Assembly: GCA_033296885.1 (NCBI GenBank) | Contig: MU864001.1 | Span: 1 to 64,000 of the forward strand | DNA length: 64,000 nt | Source: Triangularia verruculosa | Taxonomy: Eukaryota; Ascomycota; Sordariomycetes; Sordariales; Podosporaceae | Direction of reading: 5' to 3' | In this document: positions 21,732 through 33,679 of the stretch, one piece after another | Layout: each line of letters begins with the position of its first letter | Numbering within the stretch: position 1 is the stretch's first letter | Translations under genes and position numbers: made by a program | The notes under the pieces: model-generated | What the model saw: the letters and a program-made list of their open reading frames with translations, nothing else | Told to the model about the DNA's origin: nothing | Database searches by the model: none

Positions 21732-24134
21732 ATGGGTGCCTCAAAGAAGAACGCGAAGGCGACGAAAAAGTTCGAGTCAAAGCACCTCGGCGGTGTTTTG
21801 GAGAGGAGGAAAGTGGTAGCCAAAATCAAGCAGAAGCAACAGATCAAGGAGAAGAAGCAGGCCAAGCGTGCAAAGGACGATGAGTTCTTCAAGGGAGCCG
21901 ATGGCACCGTCAAGAGGCCGAGCAACAAGAAGCCCGGCACCCAGGGAACCGAGATGAGCGTCGACGACTTTTTCAAGGGCGGCTTCGAGATCCTCGAAAA
22001 GGGTGCGCCAAAGGAGAATGGCAAGGCTGCCGCTCTCGGAAAGCGGAAGCGCGGGGAGGCCAGCGCTCGGGAAGAGACCTCTGATCAGAGCGGTGGCAGC
22101 GATGTAGATGTTTCCGACAACGAGGAGGATGTGGTGACCGATAGCGAAGCCGGCTTCAGTGACGACGATGAGGAGGAGGACCTTGGCATGTCCAAGAACG
22201 CCATGGCTGCCCTCGCCGAAAAGGACCCCGAATTCTACAAGTTCTTGAAGGAAAACGACCCAGAGGCGCTCGACTTTGACGAAAACGCATCCCTTGACGA
22301 GATCGACGAGCTTAGTGGCAGCGACGAGGAGGATGAGCAACCGAAGAAGAAACAAAAGAAGGGCAAGAAGGCGCAGGATGAGGAAGAGGCTGACGACGAT
22401 GCCCATGAGCTGACGAAAGCCATGGTCGCCAAGTGGGAGAAGGCTCTCATCGAGACCAAGTCGCTCAAGGCCGCCAAGCAGACTGTCATTGCGTTCCGCT
22501 GTGCTGCCCATCTTAATGAGGAGGATGAGGAGAATCCACAACGGTACAGCATCAAAAACCCCGAGGTCTTCCACAACATCCTTATGGTATCGCTCAAGCA
22601 TATTCCCGAGGTTCTGAACCATCATTTGCCTGTGAAGGAGTCGGCCTCAGGCAAGGTGTACGTCCAAACCGAGACCAAGAAGTTCAAGACTCTGTCCAAT
22701 CTCATCAAGAGCTTCGCCGCATCCACCATCCGCCTTTTGGGTACACTCTCAGATGACGCCACCGTCAAGCTCACACTTAACGCCCTCCAGCCACTCCTCC
22801 CCTATCTTCTGTCTTTCAGAAAGCTCTTGAAGGTCCTCGTCAAGACCATCGTTGCGTTTTGGTCCCAGCCCGCCAGTTCCGACAGCACCAGGATAACAGC
22901 CTTCCTGGTGATCCGCCGCCTTGTGGAGGTCGCCGACAAGGGTGTCAGAGAAGCCGTCCTTAAGGCCACCTACCGCGGGCTGTTCGACAACAGCAAGCAC
23001 ACTAATCACAACACAATCCAGGGCATCAACCTGATGAAGAACTCTGCCGCTGAGCTCTGGGGGTTGGATCAGGCTCTTGGCTACACTACAGCCTTCACCT
23101 CGATCAGGCAGCTCGCCATCCACCTGCGCAACAGCATTGTCAACAACAAGCAAGTCCACAACATCTACAACTGGCAGTTTGTCCACGCTCTCGATTTCTG
23201 GTCCTGTGTGTTGGCGGAGCACTGCAGCCCACTGAAGGAGGCTGAGGCAGGCAAGGAATCGCAGCTCAAACTCCTCATCTACCCCTTGGTACAGGTAACC
23301 CTCGGTGTCCTCCGCTTGATCCCGACAGCGCTCTATTTCCCCCTCCGATTCCAGCTCATCCGCTCCCTCCTCCGTCTGTCAAGAGCCACAGACACGTACA
23401 TCCCCCTCGCTTCCGCCCTCCTCGAGGTCTTGTCATCAGCTGAGATGAAGAAGGCGCCCAAGCAATCAACCCTCAAGCCCCTCGACTTCTCGGTCGCATA
23501 CAAGGCCCCCAAGTCGTACCTCCGCACAAGAGTCTACCAAGACGGCGTCGGCGACCAAGTCGTTGAGCTGCTGTCAGAATTCTTTGTTCTCTGGTCAAAG
23601 AGCATCGCCTTTCCCGAGTTCTCTCTGCCGACGATTATCTCTCTCAAGAGGTGGCTGAAGGAGTCTCGCAAGAGGTCGACGGGTAACAAGAACGGGAAGC
23701 TGGGGAGCGCGCTGGTTCTGCTTGTGCAGAAGCTGGAGGCGAACGCCAAGTTCATCGAGGACAAGAGGGCCAAGGTGGACTTTGCGCCCAAGGATAGGGC
23801 GCAGGTCGATGCTTTCCTTAAGGATCTGGAGTGGGAGAGGACACCGCTGGGTGCGTTTGTGGTTGGGCAGAGGAAGTTGAGGGAGGAGAAGAGGAGGGTT
23901 ATGGAGGAGGCGAAGAAGGCCGAGGGCGAGAAGAGGAAGGAGGAGGAGAGGGAGGCGAATGAGGGTGAGGATGGGAGTGATGATGAGGACGGGGAGGAAG
24001 AGGAGGATGATGATGAGATGGATGTGGATGAGGAGGAGGAGGAGGAGGAGGAGGAGGAGGAGGAGGAAGAGGAGGAAGAGGAAGAGGAAGAAGAGGAGGA
24101 AAGTGAGGATGAGGATGAGATGGAGAGTGAATAG
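21732..24134 (+). CDS. NOC2: Noc2, nucleolar complex protein for 60S ribosome export
   Basis: A single exon encodes 800 aa. A basic N-terminus (MGASKKNAKATKKFESKHL) and the motif DDFFKGGFE precede acidic stretches. The Noc2 HEAT-like domain spans roughly residues 210-710, with blocks RLLGTLSDDATVK, WSQPASSDSTRITAFLVIRRL, ELWGLDQALGYTTAFTSIRQLA, VHNIYNWQFVHALDFWSCVLA, YPLVQVTLGVLRLIPTALYF and RFQLIRSLLRLS. Noc2 pairs with Noc1 or Noc3 on pre-60S particles. The last 70 residues are almost pure Glu/Asp encoded by a GAG/GGA-rich tract (about 24015-24125). Acidic tails are known in nucleolar proteins, but this one is long and repeat-encoded, so its length may vary between strains. Confidence 0.94.
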   Translation: MGASKKNAKATKKFESKHLGGVLERRKVVAKIKQKQQIKEKKQAKRAKDDEFFKGADGTVKRPSNKKPGTQGTEMSVDDFFKGGFEILEKGAPKENGKAAALGKRKRGEASAREETSDQSGGSDVDVSDNEEDVVTDSEAGFSDDDEEEDLGMSKNAMAALAEKDPEFYKFLKENDPEALDFDENASLDEIDELSGSDEEDEQPKKKQKKGKKAQDEEEADDDAHELTKAMVAKWEKALIETKSLKAAKQTVIAFRCAAHLNEEDEENPQRYSIKNPEVFHNILMVSLKHIPEVLNHHLPVKESASGKVYVQTETKKFKTLSNLIKSFAASTIRLLGTLSDDATVKLTLNALQPLLPYLLSFRKLLKVLVKTIVAFWSQPASSDSTRITAFLVIRRLVEVADKGVREAVLKATYRGLFDNSKHTNHNTIQGINLMKNSAAELWGLDQALGYTTAFTSIRQLAIHLRNSIVNNKQVHNIYNWQFVHALDFWSCVLAEHCSPLKEAEAGKESQLKLLIYPLVQVTLGVLRLIPTALYFPLRFQLIRSLLRLSRATDTYIPLASALLEVLSSAEMKKAPKQSTLKPLDFSVAYKAPKSYLRTRVYQDGVGDQVVELLSEFFVLWSKSIAFPEFSLPTIISLKRWLKESRKRSTGNKNGKLGSALVLLVQKLEANAKFIEDKRAKVDFAPKDRAQVDAFLKDLEWERTPLGAFVVGQRKLREEKRRVMEEAKKAEGEKRKEEEREANEGEDGSDDEDGEEEEDDDEMDVDEEEEEEEEEEEEEEEEEEEEEEEESEDEDEMESE

Positions 24135-24355
24135 ATGGTCTGTTTTTGTTACTTTGTGTATGGATACCTGATTTGGTGGTTTCTAGTTGTCACTTTTTCT
24201 CGGCGTATAAAACATGCTGGTGCTCTACATCTGGGCATGCACAACCCTGGTAATAAAGAATCAAGAACGTCTGGGGGTATCCTTTGTTTGTGTATATGTA
24301 CCTGCTACTCTTTTGCTAATCTGCGCCATGTTACTCGCATTCCCAACGCCTTTTC

Positions 24356-27180
24356 TCAGTCCATCGGCCTAGGGTCGATAAACTCCATCGGCTCATCATC
24401 GTTATTCACCATCTTGATCCCGCCGCCGTACTCCTCGTCGGTTTCGTAATCCTCAGAGTCATAATTCTGGCCTTGATAATGCGAGGACTCGTACACTGCT
24501 GGGGTGGAAGCGGACGCAGCAGCCATGGGAATCACACGAGGGGGCGAGTTTGACGACGATGACAGAGTGGGCTGCGGGGTATTCCTGACAAGAGGAACGG
24601 TCTGAGATCTGCTGATAGTAGGAGGACGGTCACCCTCCAAGTTCACCAAGTTGGGGAATTTGGACGGGTCAGGAGGAGCGGGGATGTGAGGCGCCGGTTT
24701 TGGCGGGGGGCCGGGTGGCGGGGAGGGTGAGAAGAGACCGAATGGATCCATTTCCGTCTGGAGGTGGGAGGTCATGCTTCTTGTCATGGTCGGCTTTTGC
24801 GGTTGGGTTCGATTTCTGTTCGTACCGCCGCCCCTGGAACTGCCCATGTGGAAGGAAGGTGATGTCACTGCTGGTGGTGGTGGTGCCGACACCGGGGATG
24901 GGACGCCTCCTTGGTTGCCGTCGAGACAGGAGTTGACGTGGGAGGTGGCTTGGTCTTCGGAGGAACCTGACAGGCTGTGGTTACAGATGGGGCAGTTTTG
25001 AATGACTGCGGCCTGGTTCTGGACTTTGGGAAGAGGTGGGGACTGTATTTGGGCCAGGCCAGTGTTTTGAGAAGACTGAGAAGGGGCGTAGGAATACGGG
25101 GGTGGTGAGCCTTGTTTTGGTTGCTGGGGCTTTTGTTGGGGGCTTGAGATCCTCATATCGCCGAGTTCGATCAGTAGGTTGCCTGAGCTGCTGGCTTTGT
25201 TGTCGAGGCCGGGCCCAGTGATAGGATCTTCAACATCTCTAGCGATGGACCTGTCCACACCTTCGCCAACGGGTAGATCGCACCGCGCAAGGATCTTCTC
25301 GATCAGTCCTGCGTAGCGCATGTGACCCGAGACCTCCTCGCTGAGGTCGAGGTTTTCCACACCCTCGATGTGTTGAATCTTTTGCAGACCGGCCACCCCC
25401 ATCTGGATCGATGTGGCGCGATATAAAAAGGCGAGGATGTAGTCATTTTCAGAGTAGGCGTTGTAGATCCGACCAGACACTACACTGCGCATCATTTGCC
25501 AGTGTTCTCTGTTTGATGGGATAGGGGCGCCCATGAAGACGACAGAATCGATAAGACCGAAAGCCCGGCGCTTCGCAAGAGAGCGAAGGCATGAGTAGAT
25601 CACTCGAGCACCAAGTGAGTACCCGATCAGAGTGACGGGACGCTCACCTTGCACCTTGTTGATGAGTGCGTCTGCAAGGACTTCCCCAGCCTTCTCGGAC
25701 CGGTTTTTGGCCAGGGCAAAGGGATTGTCAAGGGTAGAAGCCGCGGACAGGAGATAGGCGGGCCACAACGCTCCCCATAGACTCGCCAGGACCGTTCTCT
25801 TGAGGATTTCCATCTTGACAGTGTTCCAGGCGTAGGAGTTGACCAGTTTCTTCAGGGAAGTGCCAAGCCCAATGAGTGCGTTTAATTCGTATCGCAGGGC
25901 AAATACCTCAGCATCATCCGCGAGATGCCGCCACGGTTTAGTAATGTCGTCTTCGGTGGTCAGCCAGCCGTTAACGCCTATCGTCACTCTCAAGCGTCTG
26001 GAATCCTTGCTGTTCGCTCTATTTCGAGTGCCCCATTCGTCTGCCAGCGGAATGAACTTGAAATCCTCAACATCCCGGGCATATTTGTCCACCATTTCAC
26101 CCTGGATGCTGTCAGCCACGGCAACTCCAAATGTTTTGTTTGTCGACTTACTGTCATGCGGGCACCGAAAGCACCGAACAAAGCACCCACAAGCGCCCCG
26201 TTCATCCAGAATATCCCCAAGAACGACGCAACGCCGCCCAGACCAACCGTGCCCATGAGACCACCAATGGCACCAGCTACGACGGGGGCGGCGAGTCCAC
26301 CAGTCACCCCTATTAGTGCCGCTCCTGCCACAGACGCCAGACCAACCTTCAAAAAGCGGCCGGCCTGGTTCTGCTGTCTCCGTCGCTCAGCCTCACGATC
26401 AGCGGACATGGCTCGAGTCTTTTGCTGTCTCGCTGCTGCCTCCGACCCTTCCACCATGGCCTTCGCGATCTCGATCTCTTCCGCGTTCAGGGCATCTAGC
26501 GGAATTTCCAGAGCCGAGGCAAGGTACACCGCCAAAGCCCTCGACTCGGCGGTATAATGCCCCGTAGACAGCAGCTCCAGCAAGACACAGCTCAGACTCT
26601 CCAGCCTGTCCTCATATGGGATGGTCGTCATCCTGGTGGGGATCGGATGCCAATGCAACTGAAGGCGTGCCACGGCCTCCCTCCGCACTGCATCGTCACC
26701 TGTCGCTGTTAAAGAGTCTCCTCCCCCAAAGTCAATCAAGCTCCCTTCCGCCGCTCCTGGCGCAGGTTTCTTTTGCTTCATCCTCTCCGTCCTCTTCCGC
26801 CTTTCATCCATACTCTTGGCGTCATCCTGGGCGGCGAGTAGCTCCTTGAGCTTGGTAAGTGTCTCCCCTCTCCATTTATCGAAGTGTTTAAGCGCAGCGG
26901 CATTGATCCGAGCGAGATCCTGATCAGACCGGGTAACAAAGCCGTTGTTGCTCACTTGGATTAGTGTCGGCCGCTCGTCGATGATGCTGCTTCCTTGGGC
27001 GTTGGGGTCAATCCGCAGTGGTGGTGAGCTGTTGGATAGCTGAACCGCGGGAGGATCTGTAAGCTCTATCTGAGAGCGCATGTAGGCTGTGATTTCGATG
27101 AGGAGGCCATAGAGGGCTCGACGGCGCGCATGGTTAAGGACGTGGAGGACTTGGCGGGGCTCATTGGCGAGGGGCGCCAT
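24356..27180 (-). CDS. DUF726/TMCO4-type alpha/beta hydrolase with C-terminal UBZ-like zinc finger
   Basis: Two exons, 27180-26152 and 26101-24356, with a 50-bp intron, encode 924 aa. Residues about 272-341 are a very hydrophobic Gly/Ala-rich segment (two or three membrane passes), followed across the intron by GEMVDKYARDVEDFKFIPLADEW, NGWL and LIGYSLGARVIYSCL. The last contains a G-x-S-x-G nucleophile motif (Ser505), as in the DUF726 family (human TMCO4, yeast Mil1). The family is membrane-associated with a lipase-like fold; substrates are not established. The C-terminal 230 residues are Pro/Gln/Ser-rich and contain, near 710-735, CPIC...HVNSCLDG, which fits a UBZ4/Rad18-type C-C-H-C ubiquitin-binding finger. 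It ends 221 bp from the NOC2 stop, convergently. Confidence 0.85.
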
Positions 27181-29161
27181 GGTGGTGGCTTTTTAGGCAG
27201 TCACGCTGCACTTCCAAGGTCCACCGCCGGTGGTGAGAAAAGAGGATAAAGCGAGTCAGGGTTGGATAGTTATGTTGGAGTTTTTACTAATGGTTCTTGT
27301 GTTGATAAGATGAGGAGTCCATAATATTAGGGGACTGAGGAATGTGACTCTGTACCAACGCCAAGCTCTTGCGAGCGGTGTTGGACTCTCAATGGCCCTC
27401 TTGTCCCGCCCAATTGAGCATGGAATATCTTTGGGACATGTAAACGCCGCCAGGGGCTCGGTTATAGATTGACAGGACGGTTCTCTCGGCACTGGGGTCA
27501 CATCTCTCTCACAAGGCAGACATCTGACAGGCTGACGGGCAGTCAAAAATATGGTTGAGGTGATGTAAGTGTCATCGCGTTGTCCGCTTCTTTGAAGTAG
27601 AAAGGAACCCCGCAATTAAGCTGACCCAACGAACGGCGGACACACTTTTTAGCGATGAATGGATTTTCGGGATAGGCCAATGAAACCACAGGAAATGTCA
27701 TGACAGCGTGCAGTGTTTAATTCTTTCGCCTTGAAGCCTCTTAGGTCACGCCCGTATCCCGTCTCTCTCATCCGCCGGGGATGCTTCGTTGTAGATAGGT
27801 AGCAGATAGCGAGCGGATAGCGAAGATCATATCAAAGTGCCCTGTGTATAGGCGCTAGTTACAAAAATAAACTGTTAGTGTCGGAACCCAACTGTCGGAG
27901 CTCCCAAGCGTGCTTTTGCTGCAGTAGCTGTGACTAATATTCCGTCAATGACGATGCCAAAAAGCTCGGTAAAATTCCCTCAAATCAGAAGGGTGATCCC
28001 GCGAAGTCCCCCGAGTGCCGGGAATTGGACAGACATGAGGTGGCGTCGTGTCCCAGCAGGTCCATCGTTGCAAACTTTATTTCCGCCTCGCCGTTTCAAC
28101 CCGTCCTCGTAATGCCTTTGGGACACAGCGCTGATCCCTCCTGTGGCCAGGAACTTTTGAGGCCGTTGATTTCCAAACACAAGCCAGCGTGTCGTGTGTG
28201 TCTGCCTTCAATGTCCTGACTGTCATCCCGGGTATCCGGGAGCTCTGGTGGTCCACGATGGCGTACAGGTTTTGTCTGTGCGCTTCTGTGCTTCTGTGTA
28301 TCGTGTATCTGTCCATCGCTGAGGTGTCGTTGCCGTCGTGCTAGCTGGCAACACTGACTTTCGAGGTTCACAGTCACCTCAATCAGTGATGGATTCGATA
28401 ATTTGATCAGGGGGTCTTTCCACCGTCCACAACCGTCCGATGCTGGCCCTCCACCAAGCCAATGCACCCCTGCGAGCCCTCCCTACCCTGCATCAAGGCA
28501 ACGGCGCTAACTCGTTCTGAGCATGGCACCCAGCGCGCGGAGAGGCTCCCCGCCAAGGCCCTTGGCACCTGAAAACCCGCACCCTCCCGTCTGCATTTCT
28601 TGGCTCGGGAGCGTCCTCTCTCTGTTCTCTCTTTGCACCGTGCAATCCAACTGCTCGTCCCAGTGGCCCCCAGGCCTCTAATCTCAGTCTCACTCTCCGC
28701 TGCGCGACGCCTCTCCCTCGGCGCATGCTTCATTTGCCGCTCCGGGGGGGTCTGAGACGCCCCCTTCGTCATGTTCGACAATGTCCATGTGTAAGTCAAG
28801 TCAGATCAGAATCCCGCCCGCTTCCGACCAGCTTGGCGATGGGCTCCAGCCTCAAAGGTTATCTCATCTTGGCTAGCCAAGCTTTTTGCGCCAAGCCCGG
28901 GGTAGATTGTTCAGACCCGTTAACTGACGTCTCACAGCTGTCGATGAGATCCGCAATGTTGTGTACGTCTGCCTTTTCATGCCTCTCCCCTGTTGCCTCC
29001 AAGAATACTCGTCTGGATGCCTTGCCTTGACGTCTTGGAATTCTATTCTCTGGCCAACCAGCCACCATCGTCACCCTGCCGTGGTGTGGCTTGTGTCTCC
29101 CCAATTGGCTCCCCCCCCCTTTCTCTATCGCATCTTGTATCACCACCACCCATACCCCCAA
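27181..29161. other. long intergenic region before the RING gene
   Basis: No supported gene. It contains the promoter of the DUF726 gene at the low end and probably a long leader of the RING gene at the high end, with a run of nine C near 29107. Several short frames on both strands (for example 28096-28467 and 28407-28799, minus) have no domain. Confidence 0.4.
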
Positions 29162-30904
29162 ATGCTGTCCACTAATGATGGCGATAGCCTATTGTTTAGC
29201 AACCCATCATGGGGCGGTGTTGGTACCGTGTCATCTACCGTCATTCGGAATGTCACGGCCCTCTCAGTAGGTCTATATGCTTCTGGCTGAAATTCGCCTC
29301 GACTAACGTGTGTTCAGGGGCACATGGCCTACTCTTCGCGATACACCGGAAACACCACCGTGCTGTCCAGCAGGTTTGCCGGCACCACAAATGGAATCAT
29401 TCAAGGTCTCCTTTACGTCCCAGATCTCCCCTATGGTCATGAATGTGTAGAGGAAACCGCCTTACATGTCCCTCAATCCGTGGTGCGCCAGTCCAGCCTC
29501 CCTCCCACAAACTACTATCTCATTGCCATTGCGCCTTGGATTAGTGCTCGATGTTCTAGAGCATATCTATCCTCTGCCCGTACAGCACCGGTTCGAGGAT
29601 TCCTGTTTTACCTTCCAGGCAATTCGACCGAGGCGCCCCCTGCCGCCGAATCGGAGCTGTGGAATATCGCAGAAGAGTTTGAATGGAAAGCCCAGAGCGG
29701 CTACCCTATCTATGCTATTTCGAGCATGGCTGGCCAGGTTATGATGCAGCATTTGAGTCTTTACTCCGGAAACTTGACGGAAGTTCCCTTTGGAAATAAT
29801 ATTTCCGCCCGCTTTCAGGCCGAACCGGAGGATTACGCTCGGATATGGACGGAGCTCGTCATTAGCACACCTCCTTCCTCCTTCGCCACTTGGTTATACT
29901 TCCTCATTGTCGTCGGCGTACTTCTTACCGTCATCGCTTCTGCCTCATTCTTCATGCATCTAGTGCAGGCCCGTCGGCGCTACTCTCTGCAACGGAGGGT
30001 GGTTTCGGGCGAAGTCAAGCTGGAATCCATGGGTATCAAACGCCTTACTGTACCCATGAAACATATTGAAACCTTTCCACTTTTCACCTACCATTACGAA
30101 CCAGATACCACTTCGCCACCGGCATCTCCGCGGTCAGCCAAATCCCCACGCTCACGTATCAGAAGAGACAGCCACGGACATTCTGAAGGACGAGGATCTC
30201 GAACAATCCTTTCAGAGACCATCTCTGAGAAGACTCCGAGCGGGTCACTTGCAGCTGTGGCGACGAACTATCAACCATACTGCGAGATCTGCCTCGAGCC
30301 GTACCAGAACCGAGTCACGATCATCAGAGAACTGCCATGCGGTCACATCTTCCACCCGGGATGCATTGATGAGTTTCTGAATGAGAACAGCTCACTCTGT
30401 CCCCTGTGTAAAACATGCATGATGCCTCCAGGGTTCTGCCCCAAGATCACCAACCTCATGGTGAAGCGCGAGCGGGCCATTCGAAAGATTAGGGGCCATG
30501 TTGACGATAACGACGTCGACAATTCCGAGGGCGGCAAACAACCGCGTTGGAAATCCACGTTTAGGGCCAAGATCTTTGGCGGAGGTAGTCCCGCATCATC
30601 CACCTCGACAGAACTTCAATTCCGAAGTAAGCCAGTCGAAAGGCAACCATCACAGCCATTATTACAACTATCACCGGAAACGCCAGCAGCGCAGGCTCCC
30701 TCACAATCAGCACCAATACCGGCATTGCACAAACCGACAGCTCTAGCTCGTGAGCGGATGAGAGAGCTAGCCGGCACAGAACTTGATGATGGCGAGTTTG
30801 GCTCATCAGGGTGTAAGTGGACTTGCCCAGGATGAGATGTACTGAGACTGACAACTATCGCAGGGAGGCGAGTGCGCAACAAAGTATTTCCTGGCTTTGA
30901 CTAA
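29162..30904 (+). CDS. single-pass membrane RING-H2 E3 ligase (PA-TM-RING-like)
   Basis: Exons 29162-29266, 29318-30812 and 30864-30904, with introns of 51 and 51 bp, give at least 546 aa. The lumenal part contains N-glycosylation sites (N-V-T, N-T-T, N-L-T). One membrane helix (WLYFLIVVGVLLTVIASASFF) sits near residues 223-250. A RING-H2 finger at about 356-398 reads C-x2-C ... C-G-H-x2-H-x2-C ... C-P-L-C. This layout is that of membrane ubiquitin ligases of the PA-TM-RING type. The last exon restores the tail WRRVRNKVFPGFD. The start is uncertain: ATG 29162 gives no signal peptide, while an in-frame ATG at 28979 would add a weakly hydrophobic stretch, so the N-terminus may be incomplete. 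Confidence 0.8.
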
Positions 30905-31367
30905 TTGTTCTCCTTTCTCATTGTACGACGATTTAGCGATGGATGATACCCCGTCTTTTTTCTTTTTCTTTTTGGGCATTCCGCGGTACTTGGCATAGAT
31001 GATGTTTGGCGTTTTGTTTGATTTGGTATTGCCGTAGAGAACTTGGGCAGCAATGTTTATTTTGGGGGGAGGGGGATCAAGAAGTGGTTCGCAGCACGAA
31101 AGTCAGAAGTCAAGGTGTAAAACTATTCTCTATTAAAGGAGAACAACTAAAAAATGAAATTCATTGAATAGCTACATTTTTTCGAGTCCTGTAATACTAC
31201 ATCACAAAAACCATCAACCCCAAATCCCAGGTATAAGCAACATACACGCTAAAGAAAAGCTCCCAAGCCCTGAACCCGCAGCATTGTGACCTTAATGCTT
31301 GCAGTCCTTCATCCGTCCCAGTAGACGCCAGAATACACACTGCTTTGAAAACACGAGATACACCCTC
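30905..31367. other. convergent 3' intergenic region
   Basis: AT-rich sequence between the stops of the RING gene (+) and ADA3 (-). It should hold both 3' UTRs and poly-A sites. No gene is seen. Confidence 0.5.
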
Positions 31368-33679
31368 TCACTCCTCCTCCACCTCCTCATCCCAAGTATC
31401 CTTCTCCTTTTTGAGCAACTCAGCCATCTCTCCCGGCTTAAAGATCGTGCTCCCTTCCTCGCTCGCCCTAGGCACCTTCGTCAAGCCCTCGTCATCAAAC
31501 ACAGTCCCGATATTCTCGATCCACCTCCTCCTCCTCTCCATCAGCGTCTTTGTCAAATCTCCTATCCCCGGCCTGGCCGTCGCCGTGGCAGCCGCACTAG
31601 CAGCCGCAGCCGCGCTCGCCGCCGAGCCGCCCTGCCCCGGCCTCGCCTTCTTCGGCTTCTTCCCCATCGTTCTCGTCCTCTTGAGGTACGCCGCCTGCAC
31701 CTGGGAGTCGAGGTCCTCGAGGATGGTGGTGTACTCCTGAAAGGCCATGCGCTCCTTCACCAGCTCCGTCAGCCTGGCTTTCCTCGCGCCGTTCACCAGG
31801 ACCTGCTCGCGGAGACGGGACTGGAGGAGCCGGAGGCGGGCGGCGACCTCGTCGTCGTAGTGCCCGTCGTACTCGGGGGCTGTGCTGGGGTCTGGCTGGC
31901 CCGGATTGGAACCGCCGTTGGCCGAGCTGGAGGAAGGGTCGGCTTGGTTTGGGGGCAGGGGGAGAAACCCAATGTGGCGAAGCTCCTGCTTGATGCGTTC
32001 GTCCACTTGGGTGTAGTCTAGTTTAGGGTGGGTGGCCTTCTTCCAGGCTTCCGAGTTGGATTCCGGCATGTAGGTTGCGGGGGGTAGTTGGTTGGAGGCT
32101 TCGGGAGTGGTGCCGTTGACGCCGTTGGCATGGCCGTTGATGCCATTGGTGCCATTCGGCTGCTGGCTGCTAGAAGGGGGGTTGATATCAAAACTAAAGT
32201 CGAAGCTGGCGGTGCCGTTCATCGTGGTGTCCCCGTCGCCGTTAACGCCGTTTGCACCAGAACTCTCGGCTGGCGGAGCGCGGTGCTCGGGGCGCATTGC
32301 TGAGAGAAGGCGGGAGAGGAGTGGGCCGACGGACAGCTTGTCGGTTTCGGCTACGTCGTCGTCCATGTTTTCAATGTTTCCACGGGGTTGGTTGGGAGGG
32401 AGTCTCTCCCGGCTGCCCGGCGGCCCAGAGTCGATAGCCATCGCTCCGTCCTCTTCTGCCCAAATCTCTGAATAGTGCTTCTTGCCACGTTTTGGCATGA
32501 CAAACGGCGTTACGCGATCTCCCCTCTCTCGAAGAAAAGCAAGGTCCTCCTCGGTGAACGACCGAAAATAGGGGTCGATAAAGGTGCTAAAAGTACTGAA
32601 GTTGATCTGATTACTGGGTTTCGCATTGCTGAAGTCCTTATCTGGAGGATCACCAGCTATGAGATCAGCTAGATCGCTTTTAGGATAGCCGGCGACGGAG
32701 TATATCTCCTTTTTTTCCTCTTCCGTCATGCCTGGCTGAACAGGTAGGATTTCGTATACCGTCGGGTCGGGGAAAGTTGAGGGGTCGTCGCCAAATGTGT
32801 TGGCTTGTGGCCGAGCAGGAGGTGGTGGGCGGCCATCATCAGAATCCGACTCCTCCTCGTTCTCCTCGGTCTTAGTCTTGTCATCGACATCCATGTTGCT
32901 TGGCGCGACTGGTGACAGCGACGAGCTGGCGGAATCGTTGTCGCGAGAGAGTTTTCGAGGTTTGGTTGACTCTCGCAGAGGTGATGAGCGCTCTAAAATA
33001 CCGTGGTTAATGTTGGTTCACAAAGACATGGACAATATCGGCTGAGTTGGTTGGGGCTGGAGAAAGAAAATTCGAAAGAAATCGCTCGCAGTGCTAAGAA
33101 CAGGGCTTAAAGCCAATTGGGACAGAAGCCGTGTGCAAACGAAGCTTCTTTGGATATATGACAATTGGGCCGTGACTGACCTATGTTGCCCCCCGCAGGT
33201 GCCAGACTGTCGGTCGCTTTCCGTTTCTTCTTGTTGGCTTTTCGTTCGCGCTCCTCCTCATCAGCTTCTTTTTGTCTCCGCTCCTCTTCCCTCCCCCGCT
33301 CAACCGCCAGCTCGTCCAGCCTGTTGCGGCGGGTTTGGGCGAGTAGTCTCATGCCCTTGTCGCAAGTTAGGCCACGCCTCTCAATCACGTCGCTTAGCTT
33401 CTGCAGTCGGGTGACGATGCCATCGAGGCTCTTGGAATCGGGAATGGCGGTGCTGGAGGTCGAGGGGTCGACCATGTCCTCAAAGGTCAAGTTCCGGAAG
33501 ACTTCGAAGCGGAGTACCAGCAGGTCCGTGTCGACATTATCGATGGGTGGCAGACTGGCCGAAGGCGGTGCGGCGCTTGGTGTGGTGTTGCGGCTTCGCT
33601 GTTGTTGCTGCTGCGACTGTGAACGAATTGCGCCCGCACCCGCCTTCTTCCCCGGACCCTTCTGGCTTGATGGAGCCAT
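31368..33679 (-). CDS. NGG1: Ada3/Ngg1, SAGA histone acetyltransferase adaptor
   Basis: Exons 33679-33181 and 32992-31368 are joined by a 188-bp intron, long for this window, with phase 1 on both sides, and encode 707 aa. Exon 1 gives a Gln-rich start, then NVDTDLLVLRFEVFRNLTFEDMVDP, LIM-like helices and a Lys/Glu-rich coil. Exon 2 contains DPTVYEILPVQPGMTEEEKKEIYSVAGYPKSDL, PPDKDFSNAKPSNQINFSTFSTFIDPYFRSFTEEDLAFLRERGDRVTPF and the C-terminal Ada3 domain (LDYTQVDERIKQELRHIGFLP ... ARLRLLQSRLREQVLVN). Ada3 joins Gcn5 and Ada2 in SAGA and ADA and stimulates nucleosomal acetylation. The Gln-, Asn/Gly- and Ala-rich linkers are not conserved. Starting at the internal ATG at 32894 would lose the N-terminal domain. 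Confidence 0.92.

Noticed and set aside
21777..22625. 282-codon minus-strand frame
   Set aside because: Antisense to NOC2, Leu-rich because of the complement of Lys/Glu codons, with no homology recognised.
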